Source of the DNA: a virus
Virus record (IMG/VR): IMGVR_UViG_3300022221_000009
Span: 1 to 57,503 of that record
DNA: 57,503 nucleotides
Strand: one strand, 5' to 3'
A program made the position numbers and the translations under genes. Below, piece after piece: positions 7,364-14,850 of this stretch (position 1 is its first letter; every line of letters starts with the position of its first letter). The notes under the pieces were generated by a model. The model had not been told where the DNA came from. It saw only the letters and a list, made by a program, of their open reading frames with translations, and made no database searches.

Positions 7364-7394
7364 TCCCAGCGTCAGCCCCGGCTGGGAATCGGGG
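7364..7394 (-). promoter_or_regulatory. H-type RNA pseudoknot 2 in a leader
   Basis: In the leftward RNA: CCCCG, AU, UCCCAGC, CGGGG, CUGAC, GCUGGGA, then CCGAUAGGAG and the start. Stem 1 is identical to pseudoknot 1; stem 2 has an A-U pair where pseudoknot 1 has G-C, changed on both strands. The last loop is one base longer. An upstream GAGCT/AGCTC hairpin (7395-7413) fills the rest of the leader. Confidence 0.7.
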
Positions 7395-7421
7395 GAGCTA
7401 AATATCTCAGCTCATTGGTAC

Positions 7422-7450
7422 AGTGTAGTCGCCTACGGTCTATTTGTCAA
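7422..7450 (-). promoter_or_regulatory. Sigma70-type promoter with overlapping operator
   Basis: Read leftward: TTGACA (7450-7445), 17-base spacer, TACACT (7427-7422), an excellent sigma70 match. The near-palindrome GTAGTCGCCTAC at 7425-7436 overlaps the -10 and is repeated at the other end of the module, so a module-encoded KorA-like repressor is a natural candidate binder. The upstream 16-mer at 7453-7468 is the inverted partner of 5893-5908. Confidence 0.7.
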
Positions 7451-7482
7451 CTATAAAATCCGGATACCTTTTTTCTCATCCT

Positions 7483-7740
7483 TTAATTAAACACCATCAC
7501 CCAGGCCGCACGCAGCCGCTGTCGAAAGGTCATCCCTCCTATCAGCTGCGATCCAAGCGACATTAAATGCACAGCCATGACTGGCAAAGGCGTCCCTCGC
7601 TTGGTCTTGAAACCGAAATACTTTAATTGCTTACCGTCGTGGTAGATTATCTGCAACACCTCAACGCCAGTCTGCCGGTGCTTATCCAGCTTGAAGCCTT
7701 TAAACACCGGGCCTTTATAATTTGATTTTTTTTTGCTCAC
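7483..7740 (-). CDS. Hypothetical basic 85-residue protein
   Basis: GTG start at 7740 chosen because GGAG lies 7 bases upstream and the gene then overlaps the preceding stop (ATGTGA). The product starts MSKKKSNYKG, is strongly basic and contains two beta-rich stretches. It has no recognised domain but could bind nucleic acid. Last gene of the main early-left operon before the KorA-like module. Confidence 0.6.
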   Translation of the reverse strand: MSKKKSNYKGPVFKGFKLDKHRQTGVEVLQIIYHDGKQLKYFGFKTKRGTPLPVMAVHLMSLGSQLIGGMTFRQRLRAAWVMVFN

Positions 7741-7931
7741 ATCTCTACTCCAGGAAACCAACGGTGATGATCACCAAGCCGGCGTTGAGTCTCCGGCAAC
7801 ACCTTCTCTTCCATCATTTCATAGTCGTTCAGGGCTTCCAGTACTCGTTCTTCTAACTCTTTTTGTGCCTGAAATTTTTCTATATTTCGTTTAGCTACTC
7901 CCAATTGCTGTTCGACCAGGGTTTCAAACAT
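7737..7931 (-). CDS. Hypothetical coiled-coil 64-residue protein
   Basis: Helical protein, rich in Glu, Gln and Leu (residues 5-50), with the heptad look of a short coiled coil. Its stop overlaps the next start by 4 bp. Function unknown. Confidence 0.6.
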   Translation of the reverse strand: MFETLVEQQLGVAKRNIEKFQAQKELEERVLEALNDYEMMEEKVLPETQRRLGDHHRWFPGVEM

Positions 7932-7999
7932 GTTTGGTCCTTCTGATTTCTTGCGGACTTTGTTCTTTAGTCCCTTATAGCGTTCAATTGCTCGGATGC

Positions 8000-8278
8000 T
8001 TAAAGAGTCTCTTTCTGGATAGCTATACCAAACAAAGCAATCAACTTATTCCTGACCTCAACCCAACCATCAGGGATATCACTCTCCCCGGTTTCATCAT
8101 ATTTAGCGCGTCGATTAACATCGTACAGAATTTCATAGGCATTATTCAGTTCGGCAAAAGTGTCCTTATCGCCACCGCGATCCGGGTGACACCGCATCGC
8201 CAGCCGTTTGTAGGCCGTCTTGATTTCTGCTTGAGTTGCATCCTTAGACACACCCAATACTTCATACGGATTTTGCAT
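8000..8278 (-). CDS. J-domain (DnaJ-like) protein
   Basis: A 92-residue protein that is little more than a J-domain: NPYEVLGV at residues 3-10, helix II, the HPD signature at residues 31-33 followed by RGG, and helix III with [14 protein letters not shown] is required to stimulate Hsp70 (DnaK) ATPase, so the protein can recruit host DnaK, for instance to remodel replication complexes. The ATG at 8278 has an AGGAG site; longer readings do not. A second J-domain protein is encoded at 24417. Confidence 0.88.
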   Translation of the reverse strand: MQNPYEVLGVSKDATQAEIKTAYKRLAMRCHPDRGGDKDTFAELNNAYEILYDVNRRAKYDETGESDIPDGWVEVRNKLIALFGIAIQKETL

Positions 8279-8681
8279 TTTGTTTTTTCTCCTGTGTATA
8301 AAGCCAGACATCGATCCAGCGTAGGCCGTCTTTGACTTTGGCTCTAAATGTTGATTTTGATATTCCAAACCACGTGAGGTTATTAGATACACCTTCTAAT
8401 CCGATATAGTTTGCAATCAGGATTTGTGCTAATTCCTTGTAACGAGGATGGTCGCTCATTTCATGCATAGCTTTTTCTATTTGTTCAGCATCATCATTGA
8501 CAGGTGGTAACTTCTGGCCTTTGCTGCGAATCATAACGCCGCCCATTTCGATTAATTCATATTCCAGCGTTTTAGATGCATATCCGTTTAATTCTCCATC
8601 CTCACGCCGACAGGCCCAGTTCGCCCACATCTTAACCAACATATCGATGTATTGGAGCCGCTCGTCATCGTACTGGCGCAT
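8262..8681 (-). CDS. Q-like antitermination protein candidate
   Basis: A 139-residue protein, with start ATG 8681 preceded by GAGG at 5 bases (GTG 8687 is the longer option). It has an N-terminal helical part with WANWACRR and a C-terminal segment (about residues 85-125) resembling the helix-turn-helix of phage antiterminator Q-like/ArpU-like proteins: [17 protein letters not shown] and [19 protein letters not shown]. Position at the end of the early operon, upstream of the late genes and in the same direction, matches lambda Q. Several intrinsic terminators in the late operon would be its targets. Confidence 0.55.
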   Translation of the reverse strand: MRQYDDERLQYIDMLVKMWANWACRREDGELNGYASKTLEYELIEMGGVMIRSKGQKLPPVNDDAEQIEKAMHEMSDHPRYKELAQILIANYIGLEGVSNNLTWFGISKSTFRAKVKDGLRWIDVWLYTQEKKQNAKSV

Positions 8682-8958
8682 GCTCACCTCTTTTGGATTT
8701 TATCGCTTTATTCAAAATAAGGCGGCAACCATATATCTCTGCTTTTTCCAGATAACTGTAATCGGACTGCTTTGCTGCATAACGCAAATGCCTGGAACTA
8801 TGGCCGTCAGCATAATCAGTGGGTGGTAATACATCAGCTAGTTCATATAGCAAAATAGTAGCCTCGCATTCGTCCAGGATATAAACTAAATCACTGTCCT
8901 TGACGCCACGGTTACGCTGTTCTTCGATATTTTCAAATATGGCTTCCATAACATTCAT
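8665..8958 (-). CDS. Hypothetical 97-residue protein
   Basis: Start placed at ATG 8958, with AAGGAG 8 bases upstream; a GTG at 8967 is possible. Acidic N-terminal helix followed by a basic C-terminus, overlapping neighbours on both sides, as expected of an operon gene. No recognised family. Confidence 0.6.
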   Translation of the reverse strand: MNVMEAIFENIEEQRNRGVKDSDLVYILDECEATILLYELADVLPPTDYADGHSSRHLRYAAKQSDYSYLEKAEIYGCRLILNKAIKSKRGEHAPVR

Positions 8959-9704
8959 GGCTTCCACTCCTTGATTTCCCGTGGCAGGAAATTAAACAGA
9001 CTGTTTTCCAGCGCCCAATCCTGAATTAATCTGGGATGCACGTCGGTCAGAGAATCACAGATAAACACTTTCACAAAAGTTTCATGCGCCCAGCGTTCGA
9101 TATTCTCCATGGCTTTTTTGTCAAACCACTCTCTTGTACCAAGGACACTTTCCCCATCATTGTGTTGTTTCATGTGATATTCATGCTTCATGGGTACCCC
9201 AGAATACTCTGGCTTATAGCTGGTACCTGCCTCACCCGACCGGCGCACATGGCAATACTCGCAACGTGGCTCCAGTCCACCGCCTGGCGTCAGTTCCGCG
9301 TAGTCATAATCACCACTGATAATACAGGGCTGTAGGCGCGTCCAGGCTTGATAGTCTTCATCGGTCCCCAGTGCCTGCCATACTGGTTTAGCTCTAAAAA
9401 AACCATTTCTATGCAACAAATGGGCAAAACGACCCCATTCGCCCTTTTCAGGTTCAACAGGTGTAGCTTGACTCAAATCAACGCCGGACTGTTCATCTTG
9501 GTCACTAATTTGAATAGCGGCATCGAATATTTGCCCGGTAATTTGTTTTTTTCCGGTTCCTTTGGTTACGGTAAATTGCTCGAAAAACTCCACATCTTCA
9601 TCGGACTGCAGGAAAAACTTCACCATTGGCGCCCGACCGCTGCTATCCGACTTTTGCCAGCCTGCCAACTGTAGCTCTAATATTTTTGGTTCATTGTCTG
9701 GCAT
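8955..9704 (-). CDS. Putative HNH-like phage nuclease (Ref/DUF968-like core)
   Basis: A 249-residue protein. The N-terminal 80 residues form a beta-rich domain seen in several phage recombination-region proteins. The C-terminal half holds a zinc/HNH-type signature: CEYCHVRR near residues 148-155, then AGTSYKPEYSGVPM and an HEYHMKQH cluster around 172-180, the spacing typical of small phage nucleases of the Ref/DUF968 type. It may cut DNA during recombination or Holliday processing. It lies next to the DUF2303 gene. Exact family is uncertain; metal-binding residues look intact. Confidence 0.6.
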   Translation of the reverse strand: MPDNEPKILELQLAGWQKSDSSGRAPMVKFFLQSDEDVEFFEQFTVTKGTGKKQITGQIFDAAIQISDQDEQSGVDLSQATPVEPEKGEWGRFAHLLHRNGFFRAKPVWQALGTDEDYQAWTRLQPCIISGDYDYAELTPGGGLEPRCEYCHVRRSGEAGTSYKPEYSGVPMKHEYHMKQHNDGESVLGTREWFDKKAMENIERWAHETFVKVFICDSLTDVHPRLIQDWALENSLFNFLPREIKEWKP

Positions 9705-9942
9705 GGGTATCCTCTAATTGTTTTTGTAGGTCATACCCTTCCCTGGTTAAACTGTACCCGAGTGAAAAACGCTTTGATGAATTGCTTATAGCAACAAGTC
9801 CATCATCATTCAGGTCCCGCAGCAACCGACTCACACGAGCCGGATGCTGCGTTACAGTTTGATTGTTAAATATCTTGTCAAAACTTACCGATGTTTTAAA
9901 ACACGAAAGGTAATTAATGACTTGTTTTGTTAACTTAGACAA
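9691..9942 (-). CDS. Small winged-helix-like protein
   Basis: An 83-residue protein whose layout (helix, ARVSRLLRDLNDDGLVAISNSS, a beta wing, SLTREGYDLQKQL) resembles a minimal winged-helix DNA-binding domain. It overlaps the next gene by 14 bp. It may regulate the early operon, with no direct evidence for a target. Confidence 0.6.
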   Translation of the reverse strand: MSKLTKQVINYLSCFKTSVSFDKIFNNQTVTQHPARVSRLLRDLNDDGLVAISNSSKRFSLGYSLTREGYDLQKQLEDTHARQ

Positions 9943-9946
9943 AAAA

Positions 9947-10753
9947 TTACTTCTTCGTAAATGAGCCGATGAACGTGTTATCTACATTAAGTGTTTTTAG
10001 TAAGATATCTTTGAATTCCTCACACATTTCTTCCTTATGCTTCTCGAATTGAACAACACGCAATACTAACTCTGGCTTTTCATGTCGATTTGTGATCACA
10101 CTCAACCGCATCAGGAAATCGCGTTCTGCCAGTCCATCATATGGTTGACATGTGTATTTAATATAGGCTGGCAAATTTCCTTCATCGTTACGAATATCCA
10201 ACTCCTCCATACCGCTTGCCCTGTGGCCCAGGTTCTTTTCCTCGGTATTACTCTCCGATTTAAATGAAACGGTAATGTTCCGCACGGCTGCGATTACCTT
10301 CTTGATATCAATTGCCTGGCTATCTACTGTCAAGCCGATCATGTAGTCGCGCCAGTCCTCAATCCACTCTGCTAATCCTTGTTGGGTGTAAGGACAACCA
10401 TCAATAGCACACATCACTGTATACGGTGAAAGCTTTTCTAATAACAACTTGGCAGAATGTTCGCCATGGCCTGGTTGATCAACATCACCTAGATCGAAAT
10501 AAGCTTTAGCCGACATACTGTCTGCATCAATAAAGCACTTCGGTATATCCTGTTGACCCACGTATGATTGGAATTCATTAATAATCTTGGTTGAAAAGTC
10601 GCCACGGAAACGGGCAGGTGCTTCCATGTACTTTTCCATATTTTTGACTTCATACCCACTGGCTACTACCAGGGCAGGCACGTTTGTCTCAGGAACCAGA
10701 ATCGGATTTCCGGTTTTCTGAATATGTTCAATTGCAGATTTATCCATTGACAT
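9947..10753 (-). CDS. DUF2303 family protein (YfdQ-like)
   Basis: A 268-residue protein with the family-typical MEKYMEAPARFRGDF segment at about residues 39-53, followed by FIDADSMSAKAYFDLGD and a GHGEHSAKL motif. DUF2303 proteins occur in many temperate phages and prophages near replication and recombination genes; their biochemical role is unknown to me. The companion gene at 10784 is a typical neighbour. Confidence 0.8.
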   Translation of the reverse strand: MSMDKSAIEHIQKTGNPILVPETNVPALVVASGYEVKNMEKYMEAPARFRGDFSTKIINEFQSYVGQQDIPKCFIDADSMSAKAYFDLGDVDQPGHGEHSAKLLLEKLSPYTVMCAIDGCPYTQQGLAEWIEDWRDYMIGLTVDSQAIDIKKVIAAVRNITVSFKSESNTEEKNLGHRASGMEELDIRNDEGNLPAYIKYTCQPYDGLAERDFLMRLSVITNRHEKPELVLRVVQFEKHKEEMCEEFKDILLKTLNVDNTFIGSFTKK

Positions 10754-10783
10754 AATTATTTACCTCATATTTGTTGTATTGAA

Positions 10784-11164
10784 TTAGTCTTGCGTGACAT
10801 CACCCTTCCGATCAATAAAAGACTGTTGATTGCCTGAAATCTTACCGTCAGGAAATAAAGTAACCTTGCCACCGAAACCAACATGCATTGGAGTATTCTT
10901 GGTACTGCTCTCACCTTTAGAGCCATACTTGGACGGCTTCTTAAACTCCGTTGTTGTTTCAAAATTGACTTGTGAACCCTCGCCAATCTGCTTTATCTTC
11001 ATTTTGATATTAACCGTACCCTCTTTTTCGTTCGTCACAACTGCCAGTGCAACATCTGATAAAATCATAGCGAGCTTTTCCTTAAAAACACCGCCATCCA
11101 GATCCTCGATAAACTCATCGACATCAGTAAAGCGACTTGAAACTTCTGTAACATTATCTGCCAT
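10784..11164 (-). CDS. DUF2303-associated hypothetical protein
   Basis: A 126-residue soluble protein with helical N-terminus and beta-rich C-terminus containing Gly-rich turns (HVGFGGKVTLFPDGKI). It sits 30 bp upstream of the DUF2303 gene, and the pair probably works together. No catalytic motif seen. Confidence 0.65.
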   Translation of the reverse strand: MADNVTEVSSRFTDVDEFIEDLDGGVFKEKLAMILSDVALAVVTNEKEGTVNIKMKIKQIGEGSQVNFETTTEFKKPSKYGSKGESSTKNTPMHVGFGGKVTLFPDGKISGNQQSFIDRKGDVTQD

Positions 11165-11180
11165 AATAAATACCCCTAAA

Positions 11181-11363
11181 TTAAATTAACCCTTTTTCCA
11201 TCGCCAACCACTCATGGATAGAAAACCATTTATCATCCACGTTATGCTCGTCTATCTGAGATAACGGGATCCATACTTCTTCATCACAGATCGAAAATAG
11301 GATCGACAGATCGGTGTCGTGGATGATGCTGTCGTATTCGATTTGCACTACATCGCCAGCCAT
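11181..11363 (-). CDS. Hypothetical 60-residue protein
   Basis: The ATG at 11363 with a GGGGGTG ribosome site gives an acidic beta-rich protein with an IPLSQID strand and a C-terminal helix HEWLAMEKGL, a pattern recurring in small phage early proteins. It overlaps the membrane protein gene upstream by 16 bp in another frame. Confidence 0.6.
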   Translation of the reverse strand: MAGDVVQIEYDSIIHDTDLSILFSICDEEVWIPLSQIDEHNVDDKWFSIHEWLAMEKGLI

Positions 11364-11482
11364 AGCAACACCCCCGCCAGTACAAAACCAATAAAAGCTC
11401 CCCCGATAATTCCGGTCTGCGGATACCAAAACATCCACCATTTAGCTCTATGGAGAATCCAGTTTTTTATAAATTGTTTCAT
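11348..11482 (-). CDS. Small single-pass membrane protein, 44 residues
   Basis: Basic and Trp-rich N-terminus (residues 1-20) followed by one strong hydrophobic segment IIGGAFIGFVLAGVLLWLAM to the end. The start overlaps the Dam methylase stop (ATGA). Function unknown; a membrane-acting host-takeover or exclusion role is conceivable. Confidence 0.6.
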   Translation of the reverse strand: MKQFIKNWILHRAKWWMFWYPQTGIIGGAFIGFVLAGVLLWLAM

Positions 11483-12318
11483 GATAGGGCTAACCCCTTC
11501 TGGACTTGATATTTCTCAGCCCGGTCGTTTAGCCAGACGCATTCGGTGCGCAGGCCTGTGCCTCTGCCGGCAGAGATGCGGGCCTTGGTTTCGTGGCGGG
11601 TCCAGTCGGCCAGAAGGTCGTCATATAGTTCGCTTCTATAGCCGGACAGGACGACATAGCCCTGGACTTGATGGAGTACCTGCAGCAGCTGGCGGTGATC
11701 GTCGTCGGTCATTTCGTGGCGGTAGACTAATGAGTGACTCATCTTTCTAGCGTCGTGCGTGTAAGGTGGATCGACATAGTGGAGTGTATCGAGGTCGTCA
11801 TTTGCCTGAATCACATCTATGGCTGGTCGGTTTTCAATTATTACGCCTTCAAGTCGTTCTCCGAAGCTGCGGATGTGTTCGGGATATTTGGCCCAGATGT
11901 GGGCAGCAAGGGAGTAAGCGCGTTTTGAATCACATCGAAATCCGGTTTTTAATCCAGAACTTCCAGCAGACCCGAAGCCTGCCTGTGCTCTGAACAATGT
12001 GCGACAGGCCTGTTCCACTGGGTCGCTGGAAGGCTGGTAGGACAATCTAAACTCATCACGAGAGAAGGGGGTCAGGATGCACTGTTCTATCAGTTTTTCT
12101 CGCAGGGCTTCATCACGCAGCACCCGGAAAACGTTGACTACTTCACCATCGAGGTCGTTATACACTTCGGCATAGCAGCGTTGTTTTTGCATGAGTACGC
12201 TACCGGCCCCGCCAAAGGGCTCGACATAGCATTGGTGTGCGGGGAAGAATTGCATGACCCAGGCAGCCAGTCGGAACTTGCCGCCGTGGTAGCGCATGAT
12301 GGGTGACACGACAGACAT
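11479..12318 (-). CDS. dam: DNA adenine methyltransferase, D12 (Dam) class
   Basis: A 279-residue protein with the MRYHGGK start motif (residues 8-14), SAM-binding motif EPFGGAGS (33-40) and the catalytic DPPYTH motif near residue 185, in the order of alpha-class (D12) N6-adenine methyltransferases. Such enzymes methylate short sites, often GATC, and protect phage DNA from host restriction or affect packaging and replication timing. The start overlaps the stop of the next methyltransferase gene (TAATG). No partner restriction gene is visible. Confidence 0.93.
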   Translation of the reverse strand: MSVVSPIMRYHGGKFRLAAWVMQFFPAHQCYVEPFGGAGSVLMQKQRCYAEVYNDLDGEVVNVFRVLRDEALREKLIEQCILTPFSRDEFRLSYQPSSDPVEQACRTLFRAQAGFGSAGSSGLKTGFRCDSKRAYSLAAHIWAKYPEHIRSFGERLEGVIIENRPAIDVIQANDDLDTLHYVDPPYTHDARKMSHSLVYRHEMTDDDHRQLLQVLHQVQGYVVLSGYRSELYDDLLADWTRHETKARISAGRGTGLRTECVWLNDRAEKYQVQKGLALS

Positions 12319-12797
12319 TACAACCTCGCACTCATACTGGTCAACCGTGCCCCAGTAATCCCTGGCCGAAATATCACAAGACTATTCAGATAGCGGTTAT
12401 TCTTTTGCGGGACTCCGTCCAACTCAAACCAGATCCGATTTTGAATATTTCTTATTTCCGAGGCTTCCTGCAGGATGATGTCATGCCAGTAGTTGGTGTC
12501 GGTTGACGATAAAATCAGGGCCGCGATAGTGTTACCGTACTTGTGACACATGCGGGAACACCATTCGATCCACTTTTCCATTTTGTAATCCGGATCCGCG
12601 TATGGCGGATTCAGCCAGATCCGTTTTTTCTTAAACGTCATACTCAACACATTCTGATCGCGTGTTACGAACTTCTTGTGCTTGGCCGTACTGGGTTCTG
12701 CTGCGGCATCAAGCTGAAAGCGAAACTCTTCGTTACACCGGTTATAAAAATCCCATGGTGTGGCATAGCAGTTCTTGTCAAATTCCACTTCGCTCAC
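12318..12797 (-). CDS. Phage-type DNA N6-adenine methyltransferase (PF05869-like)
   Basis: A 159-residue enzyme beginning at a GTG that overlaps the preceding stop (GTGA). It has the family pattern YATPWDFYNRCNEEF at the start, LDAAAEPSTAKH, and the catalytic NPPYADP near residue 65. It transfers a methyl group to adenine in DNA. With the D12 enzyme and the methylase domain in the giant protein, the phage carries three adenine-methylating modules. Confidence 0.9.
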   Translation of the reverse strand: MSEVEFDKNCYATPWDFYNRCNEEFRFQLDAAAEPSTAKHKKFVTRDQNVLSMTFKKKRIWLNPPYADPDYKMEKWIEWCSRMCHKYGNTIAALILSSTDTNYWHDIILQEASEIRNIQNRIWFELDGVPQKNNRYLNSLVIFRPGITGARLTSMSARL

Positions 12798-13420
12798 ACG
12801 TACCCCCTGATAATCATTAATCGCCTTGCAATTGGATAATCATTTTTCAAGCGAACCAATAAACTCATCGTTTTAAAATCCTTTTCTTCCATATCAGAGA
12901 TTGTGACTTTCTTTATCTCTGCTTTTTTTTGTTTCACTTTACCTTTTGATGATTTCAATTCTTCTCTCACAGTTATTAAACCCTTATGATATTCTTCACG
13001 TTTTTTATCCCGATCATCATTCGACAATAAGCGTGACCGATCCTTTATTGCTCTATAGCAACTGTGATGATACTGAGGTGTGTAGTTCAATTCAAAACTG
13101 TTAACAGCCTCACCTATACACGCCTTCCTAAATTCCTCAGCACTTGGTGGCCAATCACCTTTCCAGTTTTCCAAGCCACGTTTTATATCTTCACCAGTCA
13201 AACCGGCCAACACTTGAGACCATTCTTCGACGGCAATCTTCTCATTGCCTTCAATCCCTGAAGCCCACTTATGCGGATATCGTGCATCGAATTTTTTAAA
13301 TAGCGCACTAATCCAATATTTCGGTAAGCCCGTTTTGTTCAATATCCTGTCTGGCAATTTCGTCGAGTTCATCACTAACCCGTCTTGATCGGCTTCGAGT
13401 TTCTGTATTATTTTTTCCAT
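12794..13420 (-). CDS. Replication P-like protein (helicase loader candidate)
   Basis: Start set at ATG 13420 because AAGGTG lies 7 bases upstream; it overlaps the O-like gene by 113 bp. Residues 30-110 match the phage replication P pattern: a helical LPKYWISALFKKFDARYPHKW, a W-x-x-x-L helix (EEWSQVLAGL), and WPPSAEEFRKAC. The C-terminal half is a long, charged helix. It probably brings the host replicative helicase to the origin bound by the O-like protein. Confidence 0.7.
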   Translation of the reverse strand: MEKIIQKLEADQDGLVMNSTKLPDRILNKTGLPKYWISALFKKFDARYPHKWASGIEGNEKIAVEEWSQVLAGLTGEDIKRGLENWKGDWPPSAEEFRKACIGEAVNSFELNYTPQYHHSCYRAIKDRSRLLSNDDRDKKREEYHKGLITVREELKSSKGKVKQKKAEIKKVTISDMEEKDFKTMSLLVRLKNDYPIARRLMIIRGYV

Positions 13421-14153
13421 TCGATTCACCTTTCTCTGTATTTTCATCCCAGCCTTGAGCCAGGGCGCGTTTACACCAGGATACAAATTTACCGGGCCAG
13501 TTATCGTGGACGGTTTGTTCAGCTGCATGGTGAGCAGCAAAGACTGGTATTTGTCTTTCAACCAACTTGTCATGCAAACCAGACATTTTGCATAAGGCTA
13601 ATCCTTCGGCACTGGGTTGCCAGTGCACATCAATCTGTGAATGACCATCCGGTAATGTAGTTAGATCTGAAGTTGAAATTGAAGATGAAGGGGTTGGATT
13701 TTGCTTATCCTTGGTTTTTGTTTTTTGGTTGTTATTTTGGTTAAGCAAATTAGGATTTCCACCCAATTTCCCTACTTTCGTCCTAATTTTGCGCAATTCT
13801 TCATCACGCACCATTCGTCTACATATCAGGATATTTGTATCTTCTTCACGGGTAGCGACACCGTGTTCTAACAGGGTAGTTAGCGTGGTCGTTAACCCTC
13901 TTTCAATGATTTGGTTGGTGTTTTGCTTATCCAAAATATCAACCAACGGTAAACCCAGTATCCTGGCGAGAACAACATCCGTCATTGGTTTGGTATTTAA
14001 CACAAGTTTTCCTCGTTCTTCTGATTCGTGCATTATCAATAAAATCTCAAACCAGACCCCTTTATCGTGATAATCCAATGATTGAATACCCGGGTCTTTT
14101 CGCCAATCCCCACCATAAAATTGTAAGGCCGGTAATTTTTTCGACTTCGCCAT
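13308..14153 (-). CDS. Replication initiator O-like protein
   Basis: A 281-residue protein. The N-terminal 120 residues (LPALQFYGGDWRKDPGIQ, then helices and a basic wing) look like the DUF1376-type winged-helix of phage initiators. A low-complexity linker rich in Asn/Lys/Thr/Ser spans about 130-165. The C-terminal part has a DnaT-like pattern: HWQPSAEGLAL and NWPGKFVSWCKRAL. The origin often lies inside such a gene; the purine/pyrimidine-skewed tract at about 13670-13750 that encodes the linker is a candidate, but I see no clear iterons. Confidence 0.75.
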   Translation of the reverse strand: MAKSKKLPALQFYGGDWRKDPGIQSLDYHDKGVWFEILLIMHESEERGKLVLNTKPMTDVVLARILGLPLVDILDKQNTNQIIERGLTTTLTTLLEHGVATREEDTNILICRRMVRDEELRKIRTKVGKLGGNPNLLNQNNNQKTKTKDKQNPTPSSSISTSDLTTLPDGHSQIDVHWQPSAEGLALCKMSGLHDKLVERQIPVFAAHHAAEQTVHDNWPGKFVSWCKRALAQGWDENTEKGESNGKNNTETRSRSRRVSDELDEIARQDIEQNGLTEILD

Positions 14154-14497
14154 TATGGTTTTTTACAATACTTTTCTTTCATCGCAAAAACACCACGGGC
14201 TGCTTGAGTAACTAAAGATTCTAAATCTTCGGTAGGGATAATTGTTTCATCTGGCCCATCTAACCTTTCGGATAACTCTGCCGGTACGACAACAAGACCC
14301 AAGGCATCCATAATTTCTTCAAAGTCTGCAATGGTTGTCAGCTTTCCTTTTCCTAAGCGTTCATCGACGGTGGATTTACTTAATCCAATTTTCTTACCTA
14401 GTGTTTCGTACACTAGACCTCTATCGTGCATGCGCCTCAGTAATAGCGTTTCTAATTTTGGTTTCATACCCATTACCTGTAGTTGTGCAGCATTCAT
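14153..14497 (-). CDS. CII/Cro-like helix-turn-helix regulator
   Basis: A 114-residue protein starting at ATG 14497 behind a near-perfect GGAGGTGAT. Residues 14-70 form a lambda-type helix-turn-helix (YETLGKKIGLSKSTVDERLG) followed by a helical tail. As the first sizeable gene of the early-left operon it could be Cro-like or CII-like. It overlaps the O-like start by one base. Confidence 0.75.
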   Translation of the reverse strand: MNAAQLQVMGMKPKLETLLLRRMHDRGLVYETLGKKIGLSKSTVDERLGKGKLTTIADFEEIMDALGLVVVPAELSERLDGPDETIIPTEDLESLVTQAARGVFAMKEKYCKKP

Positions 14498-14610
14498 GTA
14501 TCACCTCCAGATGTGGATCCAGCTTCGTCCGAGTCCGTACAGACATATCCGGTTTCGTCCGGATCAGTCCGGGACAGTTCGATACGGTCTTGTGCAATAC
14601 AGTTTTTCAT
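14494..14610 (-). CDS. Possible 38-residue acidic leader ORF over operator repeats
   Basis: An ATG-started ORF ending in an ATGA overlap with the HTH gene. The product is Asp/Glu/Thr-rich. A ribosome site is weak (GGGA). The same DNA contains an ATCCGG-N6-CCGGAT dyad and related TCCGG repeats, so the apparent ORF may only be a by-product of operator sequence. Confidence 0.35.
   Translation of the reverse strand: MKNCIAQDRIELSRTDPDETGYVCTDSDEAGSTSGGDT
14547..14564. promoter_or_regulatory. TCCGG dyad, operator candidate
   Basis: ATCCGGTTTCGTCCGGAT is a perfect 6-bp dyad around a 6-base centre. Further CGTCCG/AGTCCG half-sites flank it (14525-14575), and a GTCCGGAC palindrome with a second TCCGGAC lies in the repressor coding sequence at 14959-14976. 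It suits binding by one of the two immunity-region HTH proteins. Confidence 0.5.
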
Positions 14611-14756
14611 CGAAAAATCCCGTGTAATCCAGTTTAAGGTTTGGAAGAATTTGTTGAAAAGAAGGGAATGGAGAACACCGGAAGCAAAGCCCGTTGTTTA
14701 AATATCGAAGGTATATATAAGAGTATATGTGCCATGTTTTACCCCATTCCACCGCC

Positions 14757-14786
14757 ACAATACAATAAATCTTGTTATTTAGTCAA
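14757..14786 (-). promoter_or_regulatory. Early-left promoter with operator-like dyad
   Basis: Read leftward: TTGACT (14786-14781), an 18-base spacer, TATTGT (14762-14757). The segment CTTGTT-N8-AACAAG at 14771-14790 is a dyad across the -35. The stretch AATACAATAAATCTTGTT here is closely matched at the right promoter, so the same repressor probably binds both. The rest of 14611-14850 holds no convincing gene. Confidence 0.6.
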
Positions 14787-14850
14787 CAAGTTAACATTTG
14801 TTACAGCGGCATATTTCTTGTTTGTTTTAATTGTGATGGGTAGGTAAATT

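Noticed and set aside
13670-13750. Replication origin iterons within the O-like gene
   Set aside because: The tract is A/T-rich and low-complexity but lacks clear repeated iterons, so it is mentioned only as a possible position.
14641-14847. A 68-codon plus-strand ORF ahead of the repressor gene
   Set aside because: It uses a TTG start with no good ribosome site and runs through the left promoter and operator sequences; the stop lies in the repressor's leader.
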